Of a stretch of DNA of 64,000 nucleotides, positions 1 to 11,875 are shown one piece after another (the stretch's first letter is position 1; each line of letters starts with the position of its first letter). This stretch comes from Lottia gigantea. Its lineage: Eukaryota > Mollusca > Gastropoda > Lottiidae. The DNA is taken from the NCBI RefSeq assembly GCF_000327385.1, contig NW_008710662.1:196660-260659 (forward strand), written 5' to 3'. The notes under the pieces are model-generated. The model saw only the letters and a program-made list of their open reading frames with translations. It had not been told where the DNA came from and did not search any database. Made by a program: the position numbers and the translations under genes.

Positions 1-760
1 TTGAAGGTGAAATATTTGATTGCATTTTACTTTGTAATCTATTTATTTTACTTGTAATTTCCTTTTCTCTATCTTCTACTTTACTCCTATTTTCTTCCAA
101 ATTTTTCCTGATGTCTTTTCTAATCAGTTCACAACTTTGTCGTAAATCTGAAACAATTTGCTCAGTTTTTTCAGTCACGCAAGAATCCTCACACAAAGAT
201 TTCATTTGTTCAAATGATTTTAGTAATGAAGATCGAGTTTTCTCCAAGTTTTTGATTCTGTTTTGGATGATTTTTGTGAATGTTGAAGTTTTTCTATGGC
301 TTTATTCCGTGTTTTGTCACTTTCTAAATCCAGTGTTTCATGTTTTTGTGTAGTCCTAATATACACTTGGAACACAGTACTATATTACAATTAGTACAGT
401 AATAATCCATCCCCCTATGATTATGGGTGTGTTGTTGAGGAAGGTTCAGGTTTTTCTGTTTGTTGGTGACATTTTGGGTGTGTTGTTGAGGAAGGTTCAG
501 GTTTTTCTGTCTGTTGGTGACATTTTGGGTGTGTTGTTGAAAGAGGTTTACATTTTTCTGTTTGTTGGTTGACCATCTGTACCATAAGTATAAAGTTGGT
601 AGGAAACTCCTTTGCACCACCGTTTGGAATATATCCTTCTTACACAATGGACAGGGGAATATCTTTATCTTAGTACCAATATGTTTCTCTATATTACTGA
701 TATGTTCTTCAATGCACCTTAAACAAAAGGTATGTCCACATGGTGAAAATTAGTTCACAC
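1..760 (-). pseudogene. TRIM-like RING/B-box/coiled-coil gene, decayed and cut by the window edge
   Basis: Read on the minus strand, the order is RING, linker, B-box, coiled coil, as in TRIM E3 ubiquitin ligases. The second half of a RING is seen at about 635-750 (CGHTFC, then RCIEEH, then CPLC). A B-box-like zinc cluster lies at about 362-440 (CTNC, four residues, CSKC, then spaced His). A heptad-rich, Lys/Glu-rich stretch follows from about 330 to the left edge. The parts are not in one frame: a TAA (750-752) sits just before the RING Cys, the first CxxC of the RING is missing, and the reading frame shifts straight after the B-box and again inside the coiled coil. It lies antisense inside what is probably a Piwi intron. 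I read it as a pseudogene or decayed retrocopy; unseen introns could explain part of the frame changes. Confidence 0.65.
426..575 (-). repeat. 51-bp x3 in-frame tandem repeat in the TRIM-like linker
   Basis: Three copies start near 426, 477 and 528 with a 51-bp period and only a few mismatches. On the minus strand each encodes 17 residues of the type TNKQKNLNLPQQHTQNV. The array sits between the RING and B-box of the decayed gene, and the frame is open across all three units. Confidence 0.8.
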
Positions 761-1240
761 AGTATTGAGTAAAACTTTTATAAAAATTCTAGTCACTATA
801 TAATTGTTTAAAATTAAAGGAATAGTGTATCAATGATGATTAAATAAAAGCATTCTACAAGTTTTTGTGGTTGTGTGCCTCTCTATTTGTCTTGAAGATC
901 ATATTGATTTTTGTAGATAGATGATTATAAAATGGCTACTTTAACTGTGGGTGCACATCATTACGGGAGGAAAAACCAATGATCTAACATCCTTCACAAT
1001 TTATTTAATTTTAAACCAAGCAAAAGATCATAAATCTGTGCATGGATAACACTTTTTTAAACTCAACACACTTTTTCAGAAATGAAACTCTTGCATATGA
1101 TTTCGATAGGGTTCATCCTTGGTTGATTACAAACACTAGTATATCGTGGGTGACCGTCTGAAACCTTATATATAACAGTATAAGACACAAAATTACTTTC
1201 GATAAAAAAGCTAAAAATCATTTGTTAAAATCTTTTTATA
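760..1240. other. AT-rich non-coding stretch
   Basis: No ORF, splice pair or repeat boundary could be supported here. It is probably part of a Piwi intron. Confidence 0.4.
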
Positions 1241-2120
1241 TTTTCATCATCCATGCCTGTCCACAATTGCTCGTAAACACTCTACAAGGCACAATTCTTG
1301 ACAAACTTAGTATGGTTGTTTGTTACTCCCAAGGATGAAAACCAGAAAAATTGAAAAATATATAGTATGAGTTATTGCCCTTGATCTTGAAACGCTTGTA
1401 AACACTCTAAAAGGGGCATTTCTTGACAGATTTTTACGAAACTTGGTGCGAATGTTTGTTATCACCCAACGATGATCCCTATCGAAAATCAGAAAAATCG
1501 AAAAAATATTTAGTACGAGTTATGGCTGACTTTCTTGAAAAAGCGTTCAATTTTTAGCTTGTAAACACTGTAGAAGGCATAATTCTTGACAAATTTAGAT
1601 GAAACTTGGTATGAATGTTAGTAAAGTTCAACTCATGGCTTGTGTTTTTATCCTGTTTAAAATTGAGGTCCATCAACATCATTGTGAATATCAAGTTTAG
1701 ATATATAACTTGTATTACTGATATATCAAAGTAACTGATATGCAAAGTGCTTACTGTCAATATATGTATTTTTGTTAGCATGTTTAAAAAAACCTGTATA
1801 AAAACATCAATCAATCACTTCAGTGGTGACATTTTATGGCCAATGGATGCACTATTTTTATACCCACATGAGAAAAAATTTGATATGATTTCTTGCCCTT
1901 GTTGTTGAAAACTCATTAAGTTTTTAGCTGGCAAACATTCTAGAAGGGACAATTTTTGGTGGATTTTGAAGAAATTTGGATTGAGTGTTTTAATGAACCT
2001 ATTAAAAATAAAAAAACAATATTGATATATGTTAATGCCCTTGTTCTTAAAAACGCATTAAATTTTTAGCTCGTAAACACTATAGAAGGCTCAATTCTTG
2101 ACAGATTTTGTCTAAACTTT
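1240..2120 (+). repeat. Diverged satellite-like array (BIV160-like)
   Basis: At least five diverged units share a core of the form cttgtaaacactctaaaagg, beginning near 1269, 1391, 1558, 1927 and 2069. It is followed by attcttgacagattt and, in several units, by gaaacttggtatgaatgtt and a gttattgcccttg motif. Spacing is about 120-170 bp where units are adjacent. The gaaacttggt and gcccttg words recall the BIV160-type satellites of bivalves and other molluscs; that link is from memory, not from a search. Divergence between units suggests an old array. Confidence 0.6.
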
Positions 2121-2156
2121 ATAAATTGTTCAGTATCATTAATAGATAAAAAAGGG

Positions 2157-2262
2157 AGTAAAATTCCTAGTTTGAGATATTTTTGAAGGAATTATGCAAT
2201 TTTCGTACATTTCTAGTATAGAAGTCTATATACATGGGCTAAAATGGTACAACTGTCCCTGT
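2157..2262 (-). mobile_element. MITE-like family A, partial copy
   Basis: It starts with gtaaaattcctagtttgag and ends with aactgtccct, the signature of the end of an interspersed family seen in about nine other places here (24.4, 25.5, 26.2, 30.2 kb and others). The copy lies in reverse orientation, in the presumed Piwi intron. Confidence 0.6.
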
Positions 2263-3186
2263 AAGTCAAAGCTTACTGTGCTTGTTGTTGGTATTAATAA
2301 CCTATAAAGAGAGGATCCATCTAGTTGTCATTTCAGTAATTATAAGTGTCAATTGTAATTGTAGATCAAAGATTAGTGCCTCTATATCTGTTGACTGACA
2401 AGACATATAATCAGACATAATTTAACTAACTTACTAGGACATTGTTATACATCAAAGATTATCTTAGTTTTGTTTCCGGTAGAGTATATGTCTGAAATAA
2501 AAGTTCACATAGTATAGATCTAGTTTGAGTAGGTGTTATTTTTTCAGTTCAGACCAGCAGGTTGTTGATTAAAAATTTTCCTAGAAATTTCCGATATTGG
2601 TATAAGTAGATCAAATCATCTTAAATTGTGGGTTTCAATATTTTTGTACAGGGAAATGAAATTTGAGCTTCAAATCCCTTTAAGTTTCAACGTATGTAAG
2701 CTTACACATAGTTTGTGAGAACCTTTCATGGAACACAAGAAGTGTTAATGCTTTCACTTTAGATATTCTTGACTTATCTGATTTTTAGCGTGTGCGACCT
2801 TAATTTAGGTTCATTGTGTCATGGGTCTAGCTAGATTTAACAAAAAGAATTTGAATGGATTTCGTGTTATTTAACATTTACTCAAATTAATATTTATATA
2901 AACAAATTACAAAAGATTTCTGCCTTGAGCCAAAAAGTGTTTCAAAACAGAGTTTATTATTTTTTCTTTTGATCTGATGTCATGCCAATAAATATGATGG
3001 GAAATACAAAGATGTGAATTTAATTAATAGAAGCTAAAGGCATTATATATTATTTAGACAATAATTGTATTGTTTCTATTTATTAATAATCCTAATAGAA
3101 ATGCTAAATAAACACGAAAGACTGATTTAAAAGTCTATTTCATTCATATATTAATTGCAATATGGCTCATAAACTTAATATTTAGG
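2262..3186. other. Presumed Piwi intron, nothing recognised
   Basis: AT-rich sequence. I looked for the preceding Piwi exon (which should encode a motif like GTVVDHT before the YDFFLVSQ exon) and did not find it. Confidence 0.35.
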
Positions 3187-3444
3187 CTTGAAGGGATTGT
3201 AAAGAGGTTTTCTATATATTTTATTTGTATTGCGGACACTGAAAGCATCCATCGGCAACATTCCATTTTTCAGTCAGATGTCTGTTATTCCTGCATTTCC
3301 ATTTAAAAAGTGTCTGATGATGTCACTAATTGTGAAGGGCCTTAAGAGATATAAGTGATGTCATCAAATTCTTATTTTTTGAGGAATTACAGGAACCACA
3401 GATGTTTGAAAAATTTAGAAAGACCTCTTTAAAATTCTTTCAAG
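3187..3444. mobile_element. MITE-like family B, copy 1 (fold-back with terminal inverted repeats)
   Basis: The left end reads cttgaagggattgtaaagag and the right end is its imperfect reverse complement (gacctctttaaaattctttcaag region). The inside is also partly self-complementary, with aacattcc, gatgtcat and caggaacc words mirrored. No coding capacity. Related copies lie at 5313-5521 and 43207-43518. It sits about 130 bp before the penultimate Piwi exon. Confidence 0.7.
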
Positions 3445-3577
3445 TTCAGATTTTGAGTCCAATAAAAAAAGCATTTAACTCAAACTATTTGATAATGCTC
3501 ATCTGATCTGACCTGTTTTGAAATGGTTATCTGGACAGCTTGGATAGATTGTTGAAATATCATTTTCTATGTTTCAG

Positions 3578-3755
3578 GTATGATTTCTTCTTAGTAAGTC
3601 AACATGTAAGACAAGGAACAGTGTCTCCTACACATTATATAGTGGTACATGATGGTACCGGTTTAACTGTTGATAGAATGCAGAGATTAACCTATAAGAT
3701 GACACATCTGTATTATAATTGGCCAGGAACTGTTCGAGTACCAGCTCCATGTCAG
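3578..3755 (+). CDS. Piwi penultimate coding exon
   Basis: Acceptor AG at 3576-3577, donor GTAATA from 3756. It has one base of a split codon, then 59 codons, ending in phase 0. It carries the catalytic His in SPTHY. Confidence 0.92.
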
Positions 3756-4273
3756 GTAATATCTCAATTACAGGTTACTCAATGAATTCTAGTCACATCT
3801 GATAGGAACATAGTCACTGACTAATTTACTTTTTCAACTCCCAATTCCTCGTCCCAAATAGAAAATGTGCAAATTCAGAGATATGATATTAACCCTTTCA
3901 ATCCTAGCAGCCGGTTTACAGGCCACACACTAACGCAATATATACCCGAGCAGCTGTTACGTCATACAAAACGTCATATGCTTTTACTGTTATTACTTAG
4001 AGTTCAGGATATATGATAGTATATGATATTTACACTCAGGGTTCAAAGGGTTAACAATGAAATTCTACATTGCTCACAAAAAGAGATCATTTATTGAACA
4101 GAGTATTTGCTGAAAAATGAAATGAAGCATCCATATTTGTATTTTAATCTGTTTTTTTTAGTTATAAATTAATTTTATCTTTTCAGTATGCTCATAAATT
4201 GGCATATTTAGTTGGACAGAGTATCCATAAAGATTTCTCAGAAGCTCTATCAGATAGACTCTTCTTCTTATAA
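3578..4273 (+). CDS. Piwi-clade Argonaute, last two coding exons (3' end of gene)
   Basis: The two exons encode the C-terminal ~88 residues of the PIWI domain. Exon 3578-3755 follows tttcag, opens in a split codon and encodes [22 protein letters not shown] and RVPAPC. Exon 4187-4273 follows tttcag, encodes [13 protein letters not shown] and ends DRLFFL then TAA. The His in SPTHY matches the last residue of the DEDH slicer tetrad, so this part of the active site is kept. Ending in (Y/F)FL at the PIWI-domain end is standard for the family. The APC/YAHKLA pattern and FFLVSQ favour Piwi over the Ago clade. Piwi proteins bind piRNAs and silence transposons, chiefly in the germline. The rest of the gene lies left of the window or in unrecognised exons. 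ATTAAA at 4686-4691 could serve polyadenylation. Confidence 0.93.
3893..4050. mobile_element. piggyBac-type MITE in the last Piwi intron
   Basis: A 158-bp element is flanked by TTAA on both sides (3889-3892 and 4051-4054). Its ends are CCCTTTCAATCCT and, in reverse complement, CCCTTTGAACCCT. TTAA target duplications with CCC-type termini are the hallmark of piggyBac elements. There is no ORF, so it would be a non-autonomous copy. Confidence 0.7.
4187..4273 (+). CDS. Piwi terminal coding exon
   Basis: Acceptor AG at 4185-4186; 28 codons plus TAA at 4271-4273. The reading phase fits the preceding exon exactly. Confidence 0.92.
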   Translation, partial: YAHKLAYLVGQSIHKDFSEALSDRLFFL

Positions 4274-5312
4274 CCTGGAACAGTCACAGACAAACTGCAA
4301 TATATGATGGTGCTATGATTTTGGTGCTGTCTGTGTGTTAACACTGCCTGTTTTTGATACTACTGTGCAAGAACAAATAACAGCAAATCTTAGAAACTAT
4401 TATTCTATTTAAGCTCAGGGAATATCTGCAATTCCATCTGTTATACTCTCAATTTTGTGAATATTGATCATAAAGTCTTCACATAGACTTACCAATTATC
4501 TTCTGTAAAGTACTGAATTTGTCGGTGCTAACCATTGAAATTTGACTATACTATATACATTCTAATCACATCATTTCTTATTTTGCTTATGTAGTCAATA
4601 TCAAAATAACCCTTCCTACTCTAATTTCGAACCATGCTTTTATTTTTTACAATTTGATAATTTATATTTTGTATATCTATGTTGTATTAAACCTTATTTG
4701 TAGAACACTAGTTGTGTTTATAAGTTTTTTGTTTTTTTTTAAGATTTTCAAACATTAACTGCCTTATCCAAATAATAACTTTTAAGACAAATTACTGTTT
4801 TTCTTGGAATGGGAATTAAATTAATGCCAACCAATTTTTTAACTAATCAAATTACAAATTCAATTTCTAATTGTAGTGTTTAGTTAGAATAGAATTATTT
4901 AGTATTAGTGGTTAAATTTGATAGAAATTTTAACAAGTTAGTTTTATTAGTAGTTTGTTACTGTTTTAATTACTGTTAATATTTTATAATTAATTAGAAT
5001 GATTATTTAATATTAATTTGCTTAGATGGGTATTTTATAAATTCAGTTTGTTACACATCCCACAACTTCTGTTAAGTTGCTTTATTTTTCAAGCTTGGCA
5101 TATCTTAAGTGATCTCAAAACATTTTTTAGGTCTTTACAGTGATCATGTAATATTCTACACCCATGCCACCTTATAGTCTTTCTTATTAAATTTAAATCA
5201 TTATTAAAATTGGAAATTTAAGTTTCATTAGTTGACTGTATAATAATGAAAGATATCAATTTTAGACTGTTTAATAACTTGGATTTCAGCAAAGGAGAAA
5301 AGGATGATCATG
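4274..5312 (+). other. Piwi 3' UTR and AT-rich downstream DNA
   Basis: No gene is seen. ATTAAA at 4686-4691 is the best candidate poly(A) signal. The rest is very AT-rich (runs of taat and tttatt) without a clear repeat. Confidence 0.4.
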
Positions 5313-5521
5313 ACCTATAAAGGAATTATAAAGAGGCTTTCTAAATTTTGTATGTGTATCGGGGACATTGATAGCATCTATTTGCAACATTCCAATTTTC
5401 AATCAGACATCTGTGGTTCCTGCAATTCCACTAAAAATTGCAAAGTCCTTATGTGATAAAGAATATATTTTGAAATTAGTGATGTCATCAAACATTTAGT
5501 CTTAGTAGAATTGCAGGAACT
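5313..5521. mobile_element. MITE-like family B, copy 2, truncated
   Basis: The left end cctataaaggaattataaag and the internal words caacattcc, cagacatctgtgg and gatgtcatcaaa match copy 1. The right terminal repeat is missing: the copy stops after caggaac. Confidence 0.65.
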
Positions 5522-6225
5522 TATTATGAACCAATAATATTCATTGATTTACATTCTACAATTCAAATTCAAGCTTTATTAATTTAGTATATTCTCAACA
5601 TGTCAATTTCTTTATTGTTATGTTGGTCATTTAAAAATAATTCATAAGAAGTATCAGTAATCAAAAGCAATTATTATGGACATTTATTCATTCTTATAAG
5701 AGTTTTTGACATAAAGTTTTTGCCAGTATTGTCAAAGTAGAAATGAAAGGTTTTCATTATCATTTCATGTTTTTAAGTCAAGTTTGTAAAACTACATGAA
5801 GATAACATGTTCATAGTTTATATATTTTTGTTAAATTTTTTTATTAAAATTTCTAAAACTATTCTACTCGTTTGTTTGAAAAAAAACTGTGGCACTGGCA
5901 CATTTTACATTTCTAAAAAAGGATTTCCTTTTACTTTTGAAAGGATTGAATTCTAACTACATATAGAATGGGCTCTACTAGGTAGATGTTTGCTTTTCTT
6001 GGGGTTCAGACTTTGATACATTTATAATCAAGATGACATAGTAAGATTCTGTGCCCAGTTTCCACTTTCGCTGATTTTATTGTGTTGGTAAAATTAGGGG
6101 CTGCAGGATGTGCTTCCGAACTCAAATAATGACCACCAAATGATAAATTGTGATAGCTTCAAATCTAGTAGTTATTTTAAATTTTCGTCTTTAGTAAAAC
6201 AGATGTCCTATTTCTATTTCTATAC
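5522..6225. other. AT-rich intergenic stretch
   Basis: No ORF or repeat recognised. Confidence 0.35.
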
Positions 6226-6885
6226 GCCCACATGGAAATGTGGACGTATATTGCCGTCCGTCCGTTCACATTTCTTGTAGGCGCGATAGAGGCTACAGTT
6301 TTTCTCCGATCTTGATGAAACTTGGTATACATGTATATATTGATGAGATCTCGGTCAAGTTCGAAATTAGTAATAATCGGATGAACGGTTTCAGAGTTAT
6401 TGCCCTTTACTTAGTAAAAACTCGTCAAATTTGACTTGTAGGCATGATAGAGACTACAGTTTTTATCCGATCTTGATGAAACTTTGTATGCATCTATATA
6501 TTGATGAAATGTTGGTCAAGTTCGGAATTGGTAATAATCAGATGAACAGTTTCAGAGTTATTGCCCTTGACTCAGTAAAAACGAATCTAATTTCGATTTT
6601 CGATCGGCACAATAGAAACTACAGTTTTTATCCATGTTTATATTGATGAGATCTCACTCGAGATCGTTATTGGTAACAATCGGATGAAGGGTTTCGGAGT
6701 TATTGCCCTTGACTTAGTAAAAACTTGTCAAATTCGGCTTGCAGGCACGACAGAGACTACAGATTTTAACCAATCTTGATGAAACTAGATATGCATGATG
6801 AGATCTCGGTCAAGTTAGAAATTGGTAATAATCGAACCAACAGTTTCCGAGTTATTGCCCTTGTGTGTACAGCGATGAGACATTG
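6225..6885 (+). repeat. Satellite array, ~162-bp units, BIV160-like
   Basis: Four units are marked by gatagaggctacag-type words at about 6280, 6442, 6606 and 6743 (spacings ~162, ~164 and, in a unit with deletions, ~137). Each contains ccgatcttgatgaaact, a gatgagatctcggtcaagtt segment, aataatcggatgaac and gttattgccctt. Unit length and words match my memory of the BIV160 satellite of bivalves. Two open frames across the units are by-products of the repeat, not genes. Confidence 0.75.
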
Positions 6886-8180
6886 TTCATGTTTGAATTT
6901 CATGTTAACTTGATGAACTGTTTCAGGTTTTTGCCTTGGCTGAAGGATGATTTAAAGATTATTTGAAAATTCATTATTAAGCCACTAAAGATTTTGTTAT
7001 CATTCTGACAGCTGGTAGTTGGCGTATATTACCTTGCCTGGCAAGCTATCTTAAAACTGGTAACTGACATTGGAAGTCCAGGTGATATTGAGAAGACTTG
7101 AAATCCATCGGGAAATAGAGATAACAAGTTCTAAATGCAGATTAATTCCTGCAGGATTCCATAATTCTCTCGGTATTGATTTTAATGTTTAAATATTTAA
7201 ATTCAGACCATTGAAATGTAAACATGTGATAAACAACGGTTTTAAATGAGCCCTGACATAAATAATTGGTCTTAGAAGAAATTGGAGGAGCTCTGACAAA
7301 AACAATTGATAATGTTCGAAAACCTAAAAGAAGGGGTTAGGGGTTCAAGAAAAAATTGACATGCAGAATTAGTAAAAGAAAATAAGCTCTCCAAGCACTT
7401 GATTGGAAGTTATAGAAAGTACTAAGGAAGCTTGGCACTTGTGGATAACTGATAAATATGTTTTAGCCTTTTTTGATCAAAATGTTTAGCTATTTCGAAT
7501 TCGTCTAATACCAAGATTCACAAGAAAAGTGCCTAATGTTGTCATGGTAATAGACGAAGTTCATAATAGCTTGAAATTGTGAAGATGTTAATGGATTGGA
7601 AATAATATGCGGGTAACCGATCTTCCTGTGACAAGGTCACTGTGCCCTGTAGAGATATCGAGTGTTAATTTGTTATGAATATGCATTTGGATTTAGATAA
7701 TCATTCATCTTGAGTGATTGATAAAAATTCTAGTCTTCAACTGATGAATGGTTAAAAATCCATAATGGTTATTTTTGTCAAAGCCTTATATAATGCAGAG
7801 TTCATTAAGAACTCCCAATTTACACATTAGCGTTTTTTGTATTGAAATTTCTTTTTGAAATGCAGTTTCTTTGACAACAGATAGATTATTATCGAAAGAA
7901 CTATTTAATAAGGCTGGGGGCTAATCTGGTTTTTAGGAATAATTATCATTTCTTGAAACTCCACAAAATCAGCTGATTTTAGGCATTTCAATATAAATAC
8001 GCCTTAAAGCTCATTATGTGTGATTTAATTTATTTGCGCTAAAAAACTGTTATCATTTCAACAATATTAACTAGAAGTAGTTGCCACGTTAGCCGATGAA
8101 CACGTTTTTGTTATCAATCCGTTGATATATAAACAAGACACTAAAGTCATGTGAACACGATGCCGTGGTAACTCCTATTC
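6885..8180. other. Intergenic DNA with two dispersed repeat fragments
   Basis: About 7008-7056 holds ctgacagctggtag ... ccttgcctggcaagc, found inverted at about 36925-36977. About 7536-7590 (gtcatggtaatagacg ... ttgtgaagatg) has a relative at about 47255-47312. No gene seen. Confidence 0.45.
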
Positions 8181-9335
8181 TGTACTGAGGTTAGCTTGTT
8201 AACACAATACTGTAGTCACATCCACCCCGAATCTTGTAAATATGTGAAGGAAGACTCTTATGTCTATGGTGTTGTCACACCCACCCCTGTCTTGTGTCAT
8301 TATTTTAGTCACCCAAACGCGTTCTATAAGCGTGCGTCCTACTCTGTCTATACACTGACATGTAAACATGATACTATAATCACCCTACCCTGTCTATAGA
8401 CAATGACTTATAAACACGATACTATAACCACCCTACCCTGTATATATACACTGACCTGTAAACACGATACTATAATCACCTCTACCCTTTCTATAGACAA
8501 TGACTTATAAACACGATACTATAACCGCTCTACCCTGTCTATATACACTGACCTGTAAACACGATACTATAATTACCTCTACCCTGTCTATAGACACTGA
8601 CTTGTAAACACGAAACTATAGTCACCCCTACCCTGTGTACAGGCCTGTCAACACGATACTATAATCACCCCTACCCTGTTTATAGACACTGACTTGTAAA
8701 CACGATACTATAGTCACTCTACCCTGTGTACAGACCTGTCAACACGACCCCTACCCTGTCAACACGACCCCTACCCTGTCTACAGACACTGACTTGTAAA
8801 CACAATACTATAATCACCTCTACTCTATCTATAGACAGTGACTTGTTAACACGATTCTATTATCAACCCTACCCTGTCTACAGACACTGATTAATAAATA
8901 CGATACTATAATCACACCTACCCTGTTTATAGACACTGACTTGTAAACACGATACTATAGTCGCTCTACCCTGTGTACAGACCTGTCAACACGATACTAT
9001 AATCACCTCTACCCTGTTTATAAACATTGACTTGTAAACACGATATTATCATCAAGCCTACCCTGTCTATAGACACTGACTTGTAAACCCGAAACTATAA
9101 TCACCCCTATCCTGTTTATAGACACTGGCTTGTAAACACGATACTATAGTCACTCTACCCTGTCTATAGACACTGACTTATTAACACGATACTATAACCA
9201 CCCTACCCTGTATATATACACTGACTTGTAAACACGATACTATAACCACCCCTACCTTGTCTATAGACACTGACTTATAAACACAATACTATAGTCACTC
9301 TACCCTGTGTACAGACCTGTCAACACGATACTGCA
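8180..9335 (+). repeat. ~49-bp minisatellite, about two dozen copies
   Basis: The unit runs gacttgtaaacacgatac, then tataatcacccctaccctg, then tctatagacact, with a 47-49-bp period. Shorter variants (gtgtacagacctgtcaacac) are interspersed. Units near 8150-8340 and after 9330 are degenerate while the centre is well matched, as expected for unequal exchange. An open frame at the left end is a by-product. Confidence 0.9.
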
Positions 9336-10640
9336 GCCTCTCATACCAGGAATATAGACTTTAAATTGTGAACACGATGTTCAAGTAACCCCTTTCCTGT
9401 CTATTAGACACCATGCCGAAATCAAAACAGACCCTGTCCCTCACAAGTAGTATAGGTAAAATAAAATAGGTATTTAAATCACCCTTATAATGTTCGTTAA
9501 TACATATATTCATAAATGTTCACATTTTAGGAAGATGGACGCTGCACCTTATCTTCAATGAATAATACTTCAAACACAACCATTGGTTTGTGGTGATCTT
9601 TTATTGACCAATCACATACAGAAAAAGTAGGACGTAGTGAAACTCAGTCACATTTCATAACCTGAACCGCTGAAATAATAAGAAACAGGAAATTAAGGCT
9701 TGCCTCGCCCCCTGCTTAATATAGAAATGTACAACAAACAACTCAAGCCTAATTTGATTAACCATACTACACGTGCATAGGAAGACAAATAGGTGGCCGA
9801 TAAAGTATAGAGTTTGGATATTTTAAGAGCAAAACTAATAAATTTTTGTGGACATTTTTATTAATCTAAAACAGACGTTATCATTCACCTTCACGTTTCA
9901 AATTAACTCGTAAACAATTTTTGCTGAAGGTCAAAAATAGATATTGACATTGAGACGATAGAAAATAAGGGGAAACTATAAAGAACAAAGTCAGACGTGA
10001 AAATATTCCTTAAATAGCTAAATAAGATCTTATCTTAAATGCGATCGATTGGTGACGCAAACATTATAGTTCATGTTATATAAGTTACATTATTACACAG
10101 TAGTGACTTGCAAGATAAGATAACGTACGCTCACTTTTTGTTACTTGATAATATATCGATTTGCTTTGAGCCAGAGACAATAATTCTGTCAAACACAGTT
10201 CACTGTAGCTATAAAGTAGCTCATAAAGTTGTTTTATCATGCACATTTGTCTTTAAGGGTTTGGCCATAAAGAATGGAGGTTGGGAATATTCTGTCATGG
10301 TCATTGGAAGAACATTGTTAGCACATTGCTGCCTTATTGAACAATTAACAAATGTGATAATTTCATGTTTTCAGCAGGAATACCATACCATTATGGCAAG
10401 GTGATTATGGTAGAACTGCTCCCAAGAATGTTAATAACGTCATAGTAATGGCGACGGTGAAGTAATTTTGAAGTATTGAAAAACGAGACTTCAGTTCTGA
10501 AAAGTGGGATGAATAGCTTTAATTGAATAACATCTTGCGTTTAAGATTTCAGTTAACTTCCACAACAACTCTTCAAGAGCTAGAAAGAAAGAAACAGCTA
10601 TATTATATTTCAAGGATAACAACTTTCGACCAGAGGGGCC
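9336..10640. other. Intergenic DNA, nothing recognised
   Basis: It holds one ORF of 98 codons at 10108-10404 (+) without recognisable domain or splice context; I do not call it a gene. Confidence 0.35.
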
Positions 10641-10925
10641 TTGGCTAAACCTCTTGGCTTTGATCTCTCGCTAGGTCGACTGACATTTTGAGTGAAGATG
10701 ATTTATTCAATTTCATCGGACATTCAAACGCCGATCGAGATCGAAACCCACAGCCACTATTTGCTCGACGTAACGTATTTAACAGTTGTGTATTACAGTT
10801 TGTGTAGAAATGTAACGCGAGATCTTTGAGATATAAGTCAACTCCACTGCTTGACATTAAGTGTTGACGTCCAGCCTTGAGATATAGGTTACGCAAAAAT
10901 GGCCTGCGTCCACTTTTCATGTGGG
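10600..10925 (-). other. CpG-richer block with a 91-codon ORF, unidentified
   Basis: The ORF at 10645-10920 (-) is Arg/Leu/Ser-rich with no domain I know. The block has more CpG than its surroundings and contains a short internal repeat (atatctcaaggctgg and atatctcaaagat). It may be a decayed mobile element. Confidence 0.25.
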
Positions 10926-11430
10926 CATAAAGCTACTTTATAGGATATTAAATGTCGCTATTTACTAATTGATATCACTTAGGCATTTAGAATTAAGATT
11001 CGTCTGAATTTATGATCTAGAAATAGACAATAAGTTGAATGAAAATTCAGTTGATGCGACCAAAAAGGAAAGTTTTAGATCTGATAATTACATCTCGGCT
11101 TATTTTTTGTCCAAATTTAGAATTATATAAAATTACGTACATCCTTCACGGCACGGAACATTCCAGAATTAACTATTGATTATTGATGAAAATTCAAGTT
11201 CACTGTCAGGGACATGACGTCAATACAGCTTTCAATTGTAGGGCTAGAGTCTTGGTAATATCACGCCGTGATAAAGAAAGCCTCAATATTTCCATTTCTA
11301 TTCATGAAACCTTCTAAATGAATACATGTACTTCAATTTCTGTCATTTCATTTATTGTTCTATATATATATATATGAGATGTCAAATTTAGTTGGGTCTT
11401 CTGTGTCTTTTTTGAACTAAAACTTAAAGG

Positions 11431-11560
11431 TAATGGTTCACTATTTTCGGAGGCCAATCATACCTTGGTCTCAGAAACGGGAATTGTGCAGCTAAGCTAT
11501 TCAGTAATATTGCTCACAGCTTACCGTCGAAATTAGCCATGTGTAACTTTTACGAATGAT
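11431..11560 (-). mobile_element. MITE-like family A, partial copy
   Basis: In reverse complement it carries aatttcgacggtaagctg, tttctgagacc and aaggtatgattgg, the inner part of family A (compare 28250-28320). Confidence 0.5.
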
Positions 11561-11875
11561 TCCTTTTCATAGAAGAGTTTCATGAAATTATTTCAATGTT
11601 TTAACCTTAAACAAAAAAGTTCAAGTTCACTAAGGTGACATCTTTGATAAACTTCTGATAATTCATATATAAGATTATTTGGTTATAGTTTTCTAACCTT
11701 GCTCTTTGTGATGAAGAGTCAGGCGCTAAAAATAATAGACCACTTTCAATTTCGAACATACTAATAAATATGACAGACAAACATAGAATCAAATTAGGAC
11801 TGTGAAGATGGCAACTTAACTGTTGTCATATCTATCTGGTTCGAAGTAGACCTACTATAATCCATAATATGTTCT

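Noticed and set aside
6240-6646. Two consecutive open frames with similar peptides
   Set aside because: They are translations of the ~162-bp satellite; the similarity comes from the repeat.
8196-8399. Open frame over the left end of the 49-bp array
   Set aside because: It is read through minisatellite units and has no domain; a by-product of the repeat.
10108-10404. 98-codon plus-strand ORF
   Set aside because: No domain, no splice or promoter context.
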